DNA from: Plumapathes pennacea
Lineage: Eukaryota; Cnidaria; Anthozoa; Antipatharia; Myriopathidae
Assembly (NCBI GenBank): GCA_964036295.1
Contig: OZ038464.1
Span: forward strand, 14,934,443-14,998,442
Reading direction: 5' to 3'
Length of the DNA: 64,000 nucleotides
Both the position numbers and the translations under genes were made by a program. Numbering within the stretch: the stretch's first letter is position 1; each line of letters starts with the position of its first letter. Positions 1 to 11,290 of this stretch are shown here, one piece after another. Below the pieces are notes generated by a model. That model was not told the origin of the DNA and did no database searches. It saw only the letters and a program-made list of their open reading frames with translations.

Positions 1-165
1 CAGTACATTATGCAGCAAAGTCTGGTCATGTGGAAACACTCACTGTTCTGCTGGATAAGGGATACAGCATCAACGAGAAGACCAATGATGGCAAAAATGC
101 TCAGATGATTGCTACGATGAATAGAAGAGGAGCTGCGGCAGAATATCTAATGTCACGTGCTGAAG
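1..165 (+). CDS. Ankyrin-repeat exon (3' part only, gene starts upstream)
   Basis: Reading from base 3, this exon encodes about 1.5 ankyrin repeats. The helix pattern VHYAAKSGHVETLTVLLDKG is followed by a weaker repeat ending EYLMSRAE. Ankyrin repeats are protein-binding modules. The exon ends at 165 before the donor GTAAAT and leaves one base of a codon (phase 1). The ankyrin exons at 49138 and 57272-60079 have the same phase, so it may be the tail of a related upstream gene. It could in principle splice to 8857 or 13266, which both accept phase 1, but the candidate 5' exons between favour a separate upstream gene. The next exon of this gene was not identified. Confidence 0.75.
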
Positions 166-344
166 GTAAATATAGAATTCACTATTTGTAAATTATGCCA
201 ACTGTTACTAGGGCAAATGTGTTTGTGTGTGTGTGGTTTGTGCATGTTTGCGTACTTGCACTCTCTATTCAGCTTGGTGAGATTTTTTTCCTTGTAAAAT
301 TGTTAGCCAGCTAAAGTGTAATTTGGCCGTTTGTTGATTTTTAC

Positions 345-900
345 TGGCGACTGTAATTTTTGACGTTAAAGAAACTCCAAGCCGTTCAGAACTACGCATG
401 CAGAATGATAATTAACACCCGAAAGTTCGATCACATCACGCCGGCCCTGCACGAGCTTAAATGGCTACCTATCGACCTGCAGTTATTATACAGAGAAACA
501 GTTATGACCTTCAAATGCATAAACGATCTTGCTCCTCCATACTTGTGCAGCAAATTCAAAAAGCGAGCTGCAATTCATCATCAATCAACCCGCAACAGCG
601 ACACCTTGAACATACCACTCTACAGAATAACATCCGGCCAAAGATCATTTAGTTATAGAGGGACCAAAATTTGGAACAACCTTGACAAGGAATTCAGGAA
701 AATCACATCGTTGCACCATTTTAAAAGAAGGTTGAAATCTCATCTATTGAAAGAGCACTATGGGTTATAGTATACTGTAAAGTACTAGTTTATAAGACCA
801 TCGTGAATCTCTATTCTATTTTATTTTTATGAAGTCATTTTATTGTAATTGTATGCTGAAAAGCCCCATGGGGAGCATTCAATAAAATATGTATGTATGT
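345..900 (+). mobile_element. 3' end of a CR1/L2-like LINE (reverse transcriptase C-terminus)
   Basis: The open stretch 360-770 (136 codons) matches the tail that follows the palm domain in CR1/L2/jockey-type reverse transcriptases. Visible blocks are KKLQAVQNYACRMI, LHELKWLPI, a FKCINDLAPPYL segment and FSYRGTKIWNNL. It then has a short 3' UTR with AATAAAATATG and a (TATG)n tail ending near 900. This is a typical 5'-truncated LINE insertion and is not expected to be functional. The 5' boundary is approximate. Confidence 0.8.
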
Positions 901-2775
901 ACGTTTCATATAAAATTCAGAATCATCCGATTGAGTTTAAAACGCCATTTGGAAATTTTCGCCTTGTCGCGGTGCCTTGTTATTTTTTGCTAAATAGCTA
1001 GACTAGCCAGGTGCATATCCCTTTAATGAGAGAGCTGGTAGCCCTAAGTTGATCTCAGTCGAATAAAATACGTGGTCAAAGCGTTCTGCCATGGTTTGAA
1101 GTTTTCTCGCGACAGCGCACTCTCGCCTTTTCCCGTCACATTCCTTGATAAGTAGAGTCCCAGGATCAACTTCCGCCAACGTTGTTGAAATTGAAACGTT
1201 AAAAGTCGAGCTTAAGGGTGAAATTGTTTGGTCAGAATTATAACTTTTTTCGATTTTGCAGACACTGCTGGCCACCTAAATGAATGTTTTTTTGTTAAAG
1301 TTTTGCCAGGAAAACGAATCTTACAAAAAACGGCGTAACCCCAGCCATTCGCACATATACCTTGGGCAAAGTTGCCAATGCGATCTAAGCTCGTGCTTAT
1401 CTTATTGCAGTCAAGAAAAACATATTAATAGATGAGAATGAAGCAGTTTTATACTTGCCGTTGAGTTGGGTTCTTTGACAACCGATGCGATTGCTGTAGC
1501 TACTTCACTGACCTGTTTCTTTAAACTGGAAACTCTCCGGCAATCGTATAGGAACCTAAGCGAGAGTGCGCAACAAAATAGCGTCAAGTTCATGAAATTA
1601 TGATACATTTCTGCATGTGTAGTTTAGACTGCCAATTAGATTTAATCACATGATGATAGTATTATTGCATTGAATCAAAACGTGGATGAGAATGAAACCG
1701 TTTGCTCGTCTTTACTGAAGTGTGCAACCCACCTTTACCCCGTACAGTGCTCGTCCTCTAATGTTTTTTTTTTTGTTGTTGTTTTTTTTTTGTAACAACA
1801 GCAGAGTGACCTGGTGATCTTGAATCCTGTAAACATGGCAACAGATACAGACACCACGTGACTATACGCTGACTCCAGCGGTCTTTTCTTGCTCCTGTTG
1901 CCAGCTGAAGTTTTTTGTTTAAATTTAGTGAACGGGCGAATGATACTGTTGTTGAGATTGCTTTAAAACTTTTGCTCTTTCTTTCCTTGTTACTCATCGT
2001 TGGCTAAACAGTGGATCCACAGTGAGTTTTTAATATAATGAGTGACGCCACTGAATTTTGTATTTACGGAACTGATATAACTTGTGTATTGAGTATAGGC
2101 TGAAGAACCCGATAACATTTTTAACTCAAAGCTCGAAATGGGAAAACAAGATATCAAACTTTTGTATCGACAAATTGTGGTTCACTTAAATTTTGTACCT
2201 TCCTGTCCGAACGCGGGTTAAGATGACACGAGGCTTACATTGGCCGCACAGTGAGCGTCATGCATTCAAAGTGGAAAATCTTTACGCGTTTGACTAGTTT
2301 AGGATAATAGAATGTAAGTTAAGATTTGAATAAACAGGGTAATCTGAAACATGCGTTGCTAGAGATAGAAGTTAATAGAAGTAATGTCGTTATGTGCTGC
2401 AAGAGGCAGGAAGGACATTTAAGGCGAGGTTAGCAGCTTTACTTCAAACTACCTGTCTGTAAAGTCTGTAAAACGGTTCCACCAGCTACATGTATGCTGA
2501 ATTACCTACCGTGTGTAAGCATTAATAAAGATACTTTTTTTAACTGTAAAAGTTAGTCTATAAGCATAGGTTGGTCAGATTCCAACATTTCCCCAATAAG
2601 CTGTGTTTTCTGCGTCTTTTCTAAGAAATTTGTTTAAAAGGACGATCTGTGTAAACAGATGAGTTAACGTTGCTAAATAGTTTACTGTGATTTTCAGGAA
2701 CAATATAAAATTCCGTACTGTCAAGCATCCTTCGTCCTTTGCCTCTGTGCGAAAAAAGCAGAGAGAAACTTGATT
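901..2775. other. Intergenic or intronic, no gene recognised
   Basis: Short ORFs on both strands show no family signature or convincing splice-site pairs. A T-rich low-complexity run lies at about 1763-1792. No repeat shared with the rest of the window was found here by eye. Confidence 0.5.
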
Positions 2776-3433
2776 TTTACAATAACACGTCAGTTTCTCG
2801 CTTTGTGATTGGCTAATTTTCATTATCAATAAGAGGACAGACACATAAAATCGAGTGCTGACGACAGTGATTTGGACGAAGAAGGTGAATTCAGCTTCAA
2901 TTTTACCTCAGTTCTTGCAAAAGCGACATTCGGCATTTGAAGTAGAGAACCAGAAGTGTTCAGAGGCGAATTTCCTTGAGCTTTGTCTTGAAATTGTCGA
3001 GAAAACCGCAGCAGAAAAGCGTCTAGTTTCATTTCTTTCCAAGTTCTTTGACAAAATTTTATTTTGCACGCGCGAAATGCTCACGTCAAACTGTCACTTT
3101 CTGGCCAATGAAATGTCTTGAATTTCAACCTCGACCAATTAGAAAGCGGGAAAAGTTGTTGACAGCATTTCGGTCAAATCGAACAAAATCCAGTTTCTTG
3201 CGTGTTTTCCCCGCGTCGTCGCTTGAGTTTTGTTATTGTAAAAAACAAATTGACGTCAGTTTTTTATGTGTCTGTCCTCTTATTGATCATGAAACGCGTC
3301 ATAACATTGTCAAAAAGTTGTGGATCCACGAGGCGCTTCGCCGAGTGGATCCGCAACTTTTTGACAATGTTATGACGCGTTTCATGATCAATAAGAGGAC
3401 AGACACATAAAAAACTGACGTCAATTTGTTAAA
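2776..3433. mobile_element. Non-autonomous fold-back DNA element, copy 1
   Basis: This segment of about 658 bp is repeated nearly base for base at 33608-34256, where it interrupts a LINE, which proves it is mobile. The ends are imperfect inverted repeats: TTTACAATAACACGTCAG on the left and, read inward from the right, TTTAACAAATTGACGTCAG. A sequence resembling AATAAGAGGACAGACACAT occurs near the 5' end and again in both arms of the 3' palindrome. It has no long ORF; short frames inside are not conserved between copies. The superfamily is unknown because no clean target duplication is visible. Confidence 0.75.
3246..3428. repeat. Large palindrome in fold-back element copy 1
   Basis: The arms are nearly perfect inverted repeats of about 84 bp around a short GC-rich centre (GAGGCGCTTCGCCGA) flanked by GGATCCAC/GTGGATCC. 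A single strand would form a long hairpin. The centre is in the opposite orientation to that of copy 2 at 34069-34251. Confidence 0.9.
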
Positions 3434-3535
3434 TTTTACGTGCGTATTGCACCATCACTGATGCAAAATAATGACTCGACAAGATCGACAAGTGCGCATA
3501 CGTTAGCCGTAGTGTCCTTGCGCGTGAAAACTAGC
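3434..3535. repeat. Fragment of the repeat also present near 38040
   Basis: Bases after the fold-back element, beginning TTTTACGTGCGTATTGC, match 38037-38130, inside the TTAA-target element at 37539-39088. Copy 1 of the fold-back element therefore also sits in or beside an older repeat. Confidence 0.6.
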
Positions 3536-3699
3536 TGTGTATAATTAGCCCTTGATGTCAAGAAGACACCTTGTTATATCTCCGGAATGTTTTACAACGC
3601 GCATTTAGTTCCAGGAGCTAGAGGTGTCAGAATAGAGGGAGCCGGAGCTTACGAAAGTTTTTCATGCAGCAAAGAATACTGCCTAGAAAAATTAAAACA

Positions 3700-3880
3700 A
3701 AGGAACAAAACAAACAAAACAAAACAAAAACGCAAAAAAAAAAAAAAAAAAAAAAAAAAAACGAAAAGAAAAAGAAAAAACGCGATAAAACAGCAGCAAA
3801 CAAAATCACTTCATTTCCTCACATATCTTCATCATGCGGGTCCCGTCCAACCTGAAAAAAAAAAAAAAAAAAGAAAAAAC
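3700..3880. repeat. A-rich low-complexity tract
   Basis: Two poly-A runs (about 3733-3763 and 3856-3872) and AAAC/AAAAC motifs produce apparent lysine-rich or phenylalanine-rich ORFs on the two strands. These are compositional, not genes. Confidence 0.85.
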
Positions 3881-3944
3881 AGCGAAAGTCTGGACTGTGG
3901 GTCCCTGGAATATTTGGGCCCCAGTTCTCCCGTCTAAATTCTTC

Positions 3945-4017
3945 CAAGATGGCGGACGAAGGTGACGATCGATCGTTCAGTTCTTTCTAGCAAACCTGGG
4001 ACAAATGGAGATACAAG
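3945..4017 (+). promoter_or_regulatory. Candidate first exon / promoter-proximal region
   Basis: The sequence CAAGATGGCGGACGAAGG resembles the YY1-type AAGATGGCGG element often found over animal transcription starts (established knowledge). The frame from this ATG closes after 13 codons (MADEGDDRSFSSF), so it would be an upstream ORF. A strong donor, CAAG|GTGAGTG, follows at 4017/4018. This fits a 5' UTR exon of the death-domain gene whose next exons are at 5438 and 5589. It rests on motif and donor strength only. Confidence 0.35.
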
Positions 4018-5437
4018 GTGAGTGTGTGTTGCAGTTTCTTTCTGAGTATTTGAACAACATATCGAAAATGTATATGAACGTCATATTATTATTCCAGATA
4101 CATCATTTCAGAAGAATTATGTTCGATAAACAATTTGGGGACAACAAATTCTCTTGAACATTGAACCCTTTTGCTGCAAGTGGAAAGTCTATTTTTCACG
4201 CCAGCTTTTGTGAGAGTTAAAGTGTTATTCAAAAAGGATAGACCACTTGTGTTGTTTCTTTGCTGTTCAAAGTTTATACTGCAGTACCAGCTAACTCAAG
4301 TATGGTATTCTTGAGTTGCAATCGATCTGTAGAGATTCAGAATACAAAGACATTGAGGCTATATTGGATCAACTTACAATACAAGTAAATGAGTAATATT
4401 TTATTAAACGCCCTCCAACATGGCTGCCATGCAGTCAATTGCAACCCCAGATTCCTCATAATTTTGTTAAACGGTTCTTAAACCTGCTCCTTACCCTATT
4501 TAAGCCCAAAACATATGATTTGCATACCTTTCAGACCTGTATCCTATAATTTTCACCTTATCTCAGTCCTAGTACGTGCACCCTATTTCAAACAAATGAA
4601 TATTCTACTGCCACAGTGTATATCCTATAATTCCAGCCACTTAATATGGATACCCTTAAGAGTTGCACATTTATACCTGCATAGCTTAAAATTATGTATA
4701 TGGAAGTCCTCTCCACCCAGCATTTTCTCTGGCTGTTTTCTCCTCATTTTTGGGTTTTCTAATAGTTGAGGATGAAAATAGATAATGCAGGGTTGTAGGA
4801 ATTTTACATTTAATAATTATGCAAAGATACTGTGAATTAATTAATCAGAATATATATTACATTGAATTCTGCTGATGAAAGGGCAGTAATTTAAATACAC
4901 AGTAGACATAAAATGCAGCTATTGGTAGCCATGCTTATTGCAATGAATATACTGTATTTTTGGTAAACAAACTAGCAGAAAGAACAGCATGCTGAAATTG
5001 TAGTCTGATGCAGGCAATTGTTTCCGAGTACAGGTCAATACATGATATAGAAAACATAAAATAAATATAAAACATAAAAATTATATTAAAAAATAAGAGT
5101 AGGTATTGTGTGGTTGTAAGGATCGATTGGATGGGCTAGATCACTACCATGCATTTGTCTTTATATTTAATTTTTGCTATTCATTTGTGCATGCATCATG
5201 ACAATACAATCATGATTGCTAGTCAATCTGGCTGTATATTGAACAATCAATATTTTTATTTGGTGCCCATGCTTTTTCTTGAGATGCAGCTTATTTTGTT
5301 TGTTTGTTACATGACAGCAAGTTTTTATGCTATTTATAGTCACACTATTTTGGACTCTACAGCTGTATGTAGCTAAATTAATTTACTGGTTCCATGTGAA
5401 ATGCAAACCATTATTTCTTTAATTTGTTCAACTGCAG
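4018..5437 (+). other. Putative first intron, nothing recognised
   Basis: AT-rich sequence between candidate exons. The short ORFs at 4515-4769 and 5149-5376 have no domain signature. No mobile element shared with the rest of the window was noticed. Confidence 0.4.
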
Positions 5438-5553
5438 GGCATGTAGCAGTATACGTTTGCAGTGTACAAAACCTTTATTACTCAAGAAAGTTAGGAGAAG
5501 AACTCCCTCATACCCAGCTTCTCTCTGTCCTCAACCAAAACTTTACCTAACAA
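5438..5553 (+). other. Candidate non-coding 5' exon
   Basis: The segment is bounded by an acceptor (AACTGCAG) and a good donor (CAA|GTAAGT). No reading frame through it joins the next exon at 5589 in a compatible open phase, so if used it is likely 5' UTR. One frame encodes 38 residues starting GHVAVYVCSVQN before a stop near the donor; a coding role in another transcript cannot be excluded. Confidence 0.3.
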
Positions 5554-5588
5554 GTAAGTAAAAAAGGCCCATGTTATATTTTTATTAG

Positions 5589-5692
5589 ACATTCCCAATG
5601 GGGCCATAATATGGAAAGCTCTCAAACACCCTTGCAACATGAAGCCATGATTAACCACACAATGATGAGACACTCTCTTTATCACCATGCAG
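5589..5692 (+). CDS. Candidate start-codon exon of the death-domain gene
   Basis: Flanked by acceptor TTTTTATTAG and donor CAG|GTACGT. The open frame contains ATG at 5611 with A at -3 and G at +4, giving MESSQTPLQHEAM and then MINHTMMRHSLYHHA, and leaves one base (phase 1). A short upstream ORF starts at 5599. The phase matches the next candidate exon at 5880. No known domain is seen. Support comes from the chain of compatible open exons 5589, 5880, 7619, 8857 and 13266, not from homology. Confidence 0.4.
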
Positions 5693-5879
5693 GTACGTAA
5701 TAAAATAAATGCACAGATTTCTGATCTCCACAGCTCAGTTTGAATGCTAAGGGTGTGTTTTAGTCTCTTCAGTTAAACATACATTTTATACTTCACAAGG
5801 GATGATTTAGAGTCTCATTCTGGCAGAGGAAGAAGAATTTCAGTAGTTTTGTTTTTTGTTTCTTTTTTCCATCATCAAG

Positions 5880-5941
5880 ATCTGGCTAACTATAAGATGA
5901 TGTACAACATGGTGCTCCCTGACATGGAAATGGCTTTTGAG
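5880..5941 (+). CDS. Candidate short exon
   Basis: Acceptor ATCATCAAG and donor GAG|GTAAAG bound 62 bases. They read DLANYKMMYNMVLPDMEMAF plus E when joined in phase 1, and leave phase 0. The segment is open throughout and continues the frame of 5589-5692. The sequence is not recognised. Confidence 0.4.
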
Positions 5942-7618
5942 GTAAAGCTGTTATGCTGTATAACTGTTGTTTTGCTTGAAAGGATAGGTTTTAGTCTGCA
6001 GTGCACATGTTTAAGCTGTTGCACTGTTTTGTGAGCTGCAGTAGGCTTTGTGCCCTGAATTTGGTTGAAAGTAGAGGACAGGGCACACTACCATTTAGCT
6101 GCACTTCAGCAGCTAGCATTTTAGGACCCTGCTACACCCTACACATTTCATGTTTATGCTGTACTGATTGAGCTACTGCATGGCTGAGTTAAAGTCCAGA
6201 CATGTTTTTTCCTCTGATGAAAATCTACATGATGTTAATTACCTTAAAGTTCAAATCAATGTTTATCCTAAAACCTGGGAAATAGGGTGTTATATGAAAA
6301 TTGTGTGGCAGTTCTATGGAGAGGGTGTATGAAACCTAGAGTACATTGTACAAAATCGTTTTTAGTCAATTTTAAGTTAAGAATTATTTAGGTTAAAAAT
6401 AGTACCCTTGTTTTTGGGTGTTTGTTATACGATGATATCGAAAAACATTTTCACACAGAGACTCTCCAATTTTTTTTCAAGAGCATTTATTGTTAAACTT
6501 GATGATTATTATGAACTGACTTCATATACATGTGTCAGAGAACAAATCTTTGTCTAGCAGTTATAAACTGGCAAAGTGTGCGGTTTTGAAAGGGTTGGTT
6601 TGAGCGTTTACATTTTCTCAAAATATCCCTCAAAATGCTCGAAATTGGTGTTTCAGGTAATCTAAATTTTGTTTTATTTTTTAGGTGCTTCCCCCCTCCC
6701 CCCCCCCCCCCCCCCTAGTTTGTGATACCTTTGGCGCTCAAATCGCTCTATCCACTCCACCCCTGATTGAACATGTTTCACAAATGTCCAGACTGTGTTT
6801 AACAGAGTGCTATGATCCTTTAACTCCAGGGTTAATTTGGGAGGATGTTCCAGATTTTTGGGACATGGTAGCGCTGAAACAGCATTTGTTAGAGTTCACA
6901 CAATCCCGACCCCCACCCCTTGTTCTGGTGGCTGTGCAGAGTCTGAAAATCAAAAAATTCTAGCTACGGCCCTGAATCCACATCACATGGGGTATAAATA
7001 TGCCCTACCCTGAGACTGTCAGACCTGAGTGTGGTTTTGAGGTGGAGAAGTTGCACAGCAACTGTAAGCTATTGAGACTGAGGAGGTTATTTCTTAGTTC
7101 TGTTAAGGAAGAGGAATCAAGACAATATTATAACACTTGCCAAAATTGCAAATGCATGTATCATGCAGATATTAGGAAAAAGTAAATAGAACAGTTTGCT
7201 GAGAGGATTTTATTGCATTATGTAAGACCTGTCTGTCTGTCTACTGTCTGAAAGCTGTGACCAAAACAACACTCTTGACATCTGAGCAGTCACGCAAACG
7301 AAGCGTCACAGTGTTTCTGCTGAGAAAAATCCAGTTTAATATTTTATTCATTTAGACCGATTAGTGTATGTAAAACGTGAATCGTCCCCCTCATGCATGT
7401 TTCCAGACTTTCTTCCTTACCCGCCTGGTCTGGTGGGTGGGGTGGGGAAAAGAGCCTGGGAACGAGGATGCAAGCTGGTTCTCACTGTACATCCGTTGAC
7501 ATGTTGATGAATGTTTCACGAGGAGCCAATGAGATCCTTTTCCTCTTTCACTTCAAATGAAATTTAACACATGCAAATATCACTGGTATGCTGATCGCTG
7601 CCGTTTTCAATCCAACAG
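5942..7618 (+). other. Putative intron with low-complexity sequence
   Basis: Contains a pyrimidine/C tract at about 6689-6716. ORFs at 6685-6963 and 7000-7185 show no domain pattern and are flanked by simple sequence. No gene is called. Confidence 0.4.
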
Positions 7619-7700
7619 GGCAGTAATTTTGTTTGCGTTTGGTGTGAGCAGCGAAGGAAACACAAGTTACTAGACGTACAGAAACTCATTTGTCGATACG
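7619..7700 (+). CDS. Candidate exon, Cys/basic segment
   Basis: Acceptor CCAACAG and donor ACG|GTAAGC bound 82 bases. In phase 0 they read GSNFVCVWCEQRRKHKLL then DVQKLICRY, leaving phase 1. A degenerate copy of the segment lies near 11036-11110 and contains an in-frame stop, so only this copy could be coding. The function is unknown. Confidence 0.4.
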
Positions 7701-8856
7701 GTAAGCAGCACTTTCAATATACTCGTGTGTTCGTCGCATGAAAATCGGCACAATCGTGTCTACAAGGCTCTCGGCTGGCTGGTAGAATTAAGTTATTCAT
7801 TTTATCAATGCCAGAAGCTGAGTTTTATAATACTGCCTGTACTGTCCTGTATGTTACTGTGTTTTTTAAGGCGCATATTTGTTCTTTGGAATCCTCTACA
7901 CGTGATACGAACGAAGATACGTGCGAAAAGCGGAAGTGAATACAGTGATATCTCCGAGGCGGACACCCTCGAGAGTAGCATTTTATAGCTAATGTCCGCC
8001 TTAGAAAGGTGTCCCCCTTAGAGAGAGTTCATTTACAGAGAGACGAGTGAAAATCAGCAAAGCCTAATTTGCATGCTGTCCGCTTTAGAAATGCGTCCGC
8101 TTTGGAGAGAGTCCACTGTGTTGTTGAGTGCTTTATTTTCAACTATTTCACTGCCTTTTTCATGGTGAGTCACTATAAGTCCCTGACTAGTACAGTAATG
8201 TCACGGTATTCATTTGATGGAGTCATACGAGAGTGAATTGTAAGAGCTGTGAGTGCTAAAGGAGTTATTCAAGCACGTGTTTGCATATCCTGGGATTCCG
8301 TTTACTGTTGCCATGTTGTAACGAAGACTACAACTTTTTCTCTTACAGTACATTATTCTTCCATGCGTTGCTAAAACCAGCTTTTCACAGCAGTGCGAAG
8401 GATGGGATATCTCACACAATGTAGACTTTGACTTTGCATTCTCGTATTGCAACATTCCAGAGGTCTGATTTCTGCTAGCGTTTTACTGTAAAGCTTTGTT
8501 TTGTGTGTACACGGAGTCTCACGACTTGCAGGTATATTACTTCTTTTTCCAATCGTGTTAGCATCTATGCTGTAGTCCTATAGTCAATTTACTTGCAGAT
8601 CTCATGACTTCTAAATTGTGATACATACCGTAAATAGAGATGTGGTAACTTCCCTGCAACAGAGTTGATGGGATAATAAACACAAAGTGTGCTGATTGAA
8701 TGCACACTCAGGACTTTACAAAACTGTCTTCAGCATCTGCGTGCTACCGCTGTAACTGACTACAGCTTACGTTCTTTCTCTCTTTATGAATTTTCAGGAA
8801 AACTGAGGCTATAAGTAAAATAACATCCGAATGAAAAACATGGTTTTCTTTTGCAG

Positions 8857-8898
8857 ATTTTGTGAGAACAGTATATGTGGAAAGACTGATCTCTGCTG
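8857..8898 (+). CDS. Candidate 42-bp exon
   Basis: Acceptor TTTTGCAG and donor CTG|GTGAGA bound a phase 1-1 exon reading (D)FVRTVYVERLISA. It would join 7619-7700 upstream and the death-domain exon at 13266 (also phase 1) downstream. The duplicated copy near 10246-10287 lost one codon's phase at its 5' edge and has GATGAG instead of the donor, so it looks dead. Confidence 0.4.
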
Positions 8899-9023
8899 GT
8901 GAGAAAAAGTAGTGCTTTTCATCTGTTCTAATTTAAGGTAAGGAAAATTATACTCTGTTTACGTCTAGTCAGCCAACACAAGTTACTTGGAATGTTTGTC
9001 AATGGTTCTTCTATAAAGCAAAT

Positions 9024-9375
9024 TAAGGCCTCGACAAAGTTTCGCGAATCCCTCTCGGAAAAAAATTATTGTAGCGTTACAATTTACGCACATAAACGTA
9101 TTATATATCGTGGTTTTGGACCACACACTGAAGCAGGGAAACATAGCTTCCATTATAGAGGGGCGGTTCTCTGGAATAACCTATCGAATGACCTTAGAAG
9201 TCAGACAAATTTAAGATCCTTTTTAAATCTTTTATAACCATTTTAGTCTTCATAGTTTTTAATAGGACAATAACTTTAGGGGAACTTTTATACTAGGATA
9301 TAATGTATTTTTTAGAATTTAAATGATTGTATGTAATACATTTTTAGCGTTTTGAAATATTTGCAATTATTATAA

Positions 9376-9422
<47 letters not shown>

Positions 9423-9513
9423 TATTATTATCAATTAGTATAGGTTATACGGATTTCTAGAAGAGCATTTATATGAGAGAAATACCGTGTTTAAATAAAG
9501 ATTGATGATGATG
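9024..9513 (+). mobile_element. 3' end of a LINE
   Basis: Codons up to 9237 encode the end of a LINE reverse transcriptase (HSFHYRGAVLWNNL then SNDLRSQTNLRSF). An AT-rich 3' UTR with a (TTA)n run at about 9377-9423 follows, then TTAAATAAAGATTGATGATGATG-type tail. It sits exactly between the two copies of the local duplication, so its ends coincide with the breakpoints. Confidence 0.75.
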
Positions 9514-9868
9514 TAAGAGCTGTGAGTGTCAAGGAATTATTCAAGCAAGTGTTTGCATATCCTGTGATTCTGTTTACATTATTCTTGTTTGCGTTGCTGA
9601 AACCAGCATTTCACAGCAGTGCGAAGGATGGGATATCTTAGACAATGTAGACTTTGACTTTGCATACTCGTATTGCAACATTCCAGAGGTCTGATTTCAG
9701 TTCGCGTTTTAAGGCCCGATCAAACGGTAAATGATAGCTGATGTTCAAATCGAATGATATTTGATGATAGTCCATGATAGTGCATGATAGTTCGTGTTCA
9801 AACGCGAGTGATAGTTCGAACTATCAACGACTATCATCACCGTTTGATCGGGCCTTTACTCGTAAAGC

Positions 9869-9906
<38 letters not shown>

Positions 9907-11290
9907 GAGTCCCACGACTCGTAGATTTATTACTTTTTTTACCAATCGTGTTAGTATCTACTCTGTAGTCCTACAGTTAATTTACTTGCGGATCTCTTGA
10001 CTTTTAAATTGTGATACATGTACCGTAAATTAAGATGTGGTAACTTACCTGCAACGGAGTTGATGGGATAATAAACAGAAAGTGTGCTGACAGAATACAC
10101 AGGTCTTTACTAAACTGTCTTCAACATCTGCATGCTACCGCTGCAACTGACTACAACTTCCGTTCTTTTTTCTCTATGAATTTTCAGGAAAACTGAGAAT
10201 AAGCAAAGTAACATCCGAATGCAAAATGTGTTTTTCTTTTGCAGGTTTGTGGGAACAGTATATGTGGAAAGACTGATCTCTGCTGATGAGAAACAGTAGT
10301 GCTCTTTATCTGTTCTAAATTAAGGTAAGGAACAATATACTTTGTTTACGTCCAGTCAGCCAACTTAAGTTATTTGTTTGTCAACGGTTCTTCTATAAAG
10401 CAAAATAACTTGGTATCACGACTGCTCTGTGTGCCGCTGTATGACGAGTTGAAGAAATCATTGTTTTCTGTTGGCTCGCGTAAATAACTCGGAGGATTTA
10501 CTAAAATAAGAACTGAATCACTAGATCAATGCATTTGGCAGATCTTGTTGTGTTTTAATTCCTTCAACATAAGATAAAACTTAAGGAAGGCCGGTCGTTC
10601 ACGCATATACGGTCAACTTCAAGAAAGACGATATTTACGTATTTGGTATTATGGCATACATGGCAATGATCGACAAATAACTCCATGTAAGCTTCACGTA
10701 CCTGATACTGTATGTTTCCAGCAGTCAGACGTGGATCGGTGCAATAACGCCAACAAAGGAATTTAAATAGGTATTGTATTCAAGTCATGTTTCTGCTCAC
10801 AGATCTTTTTATATTAGAGATTTTCTCGATTTCGACCGATAAGTGAATAAAAATGTGGATCGTCGCTACATATTGCTACAAAGTCGATAGTGCCCAGCTC
10901 TTCATACGTAAACCACATCCGTTGACATGATGATGGAAGTTGTGACCTCCAGACGCAATTCAACTTATGCACAGATCGGATCAGTTGTGGTCGACACCCT
11001 TTTTACGATTGTGCGGCAGGGCACGGTGCAGAAATTCTGTTTCTGTTCGATGTGAGCAGTAAAGGAAGCACAAGTTGTTAGACGTAAAAATTGTAAACTG
11101 TACTGATACGATAGGCAGAAATAACTTGTGTTTTCGGGAACCGTGACACACAGACGCAATTGTGAGTAGCTGATTTTGATTTTACTACTTGTATTGACCT
11201 GCCTGTTACTCTGAAGACGCAAATTTGTTCTTTAGAAGACTTTGTACATGGCGCGAACGAAGATACACTGTGAGCGGAAGTGAATTGCAT
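9514..11290. repeat. Duplicated segment, second degenerate copy
   Basis: Partner of 7300-9023 (see there). It contains the MITE at 9712-9855 and a (TG)n run at about 9871-9902 not present in the first copy. No intact exon is seen. The end of this block, 11223-11290, resembles 7877-7950. Confidence 0.7.
9712..9855. mobile_element. PIF/Harbinger-like MITE with TTA duplication
   Basis: A 144-bp element with terminal inverted repeats AGGCCCGATCAAACGGT and its complement. TTA flanks it on both sides (9709-9711 and 9856-9858). The duplicated sequence at about 8480 (GCGTTTTACTG) shows the uninterrupted site. TTA duplications and GGCC-type ends are typical of PIF/Harbinger elements. A truncated relative starts near 40566. 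Confidence 0.85.

Larger units (their letters stand above)
7300..9023. repeat. Duplicated segment, first copy (paired with 9514-11290)
   Basis: Sequence from about 8239 to 9023 is repeated at 9514-10405, including the run from TAAGAGCTGTGAG to TTCTATAAAGCAAA. The 7300-7950 part resembles 10790-11290. The copies differ by scattered substitutions and indels, so the duplication is old. The first copy keeps the candidate exons at 7619 and 8857 open; the second does not. Confidence 0.7.

Noticed and set aside
3587..3937. 116-codon lysine-rich ORF
   Set aside because: Produced by poly-A tracts; no conserved features.
6685..6963. Proline-rich ORF
   Set aside because: Starts in a C tract and has no splice or domain support.
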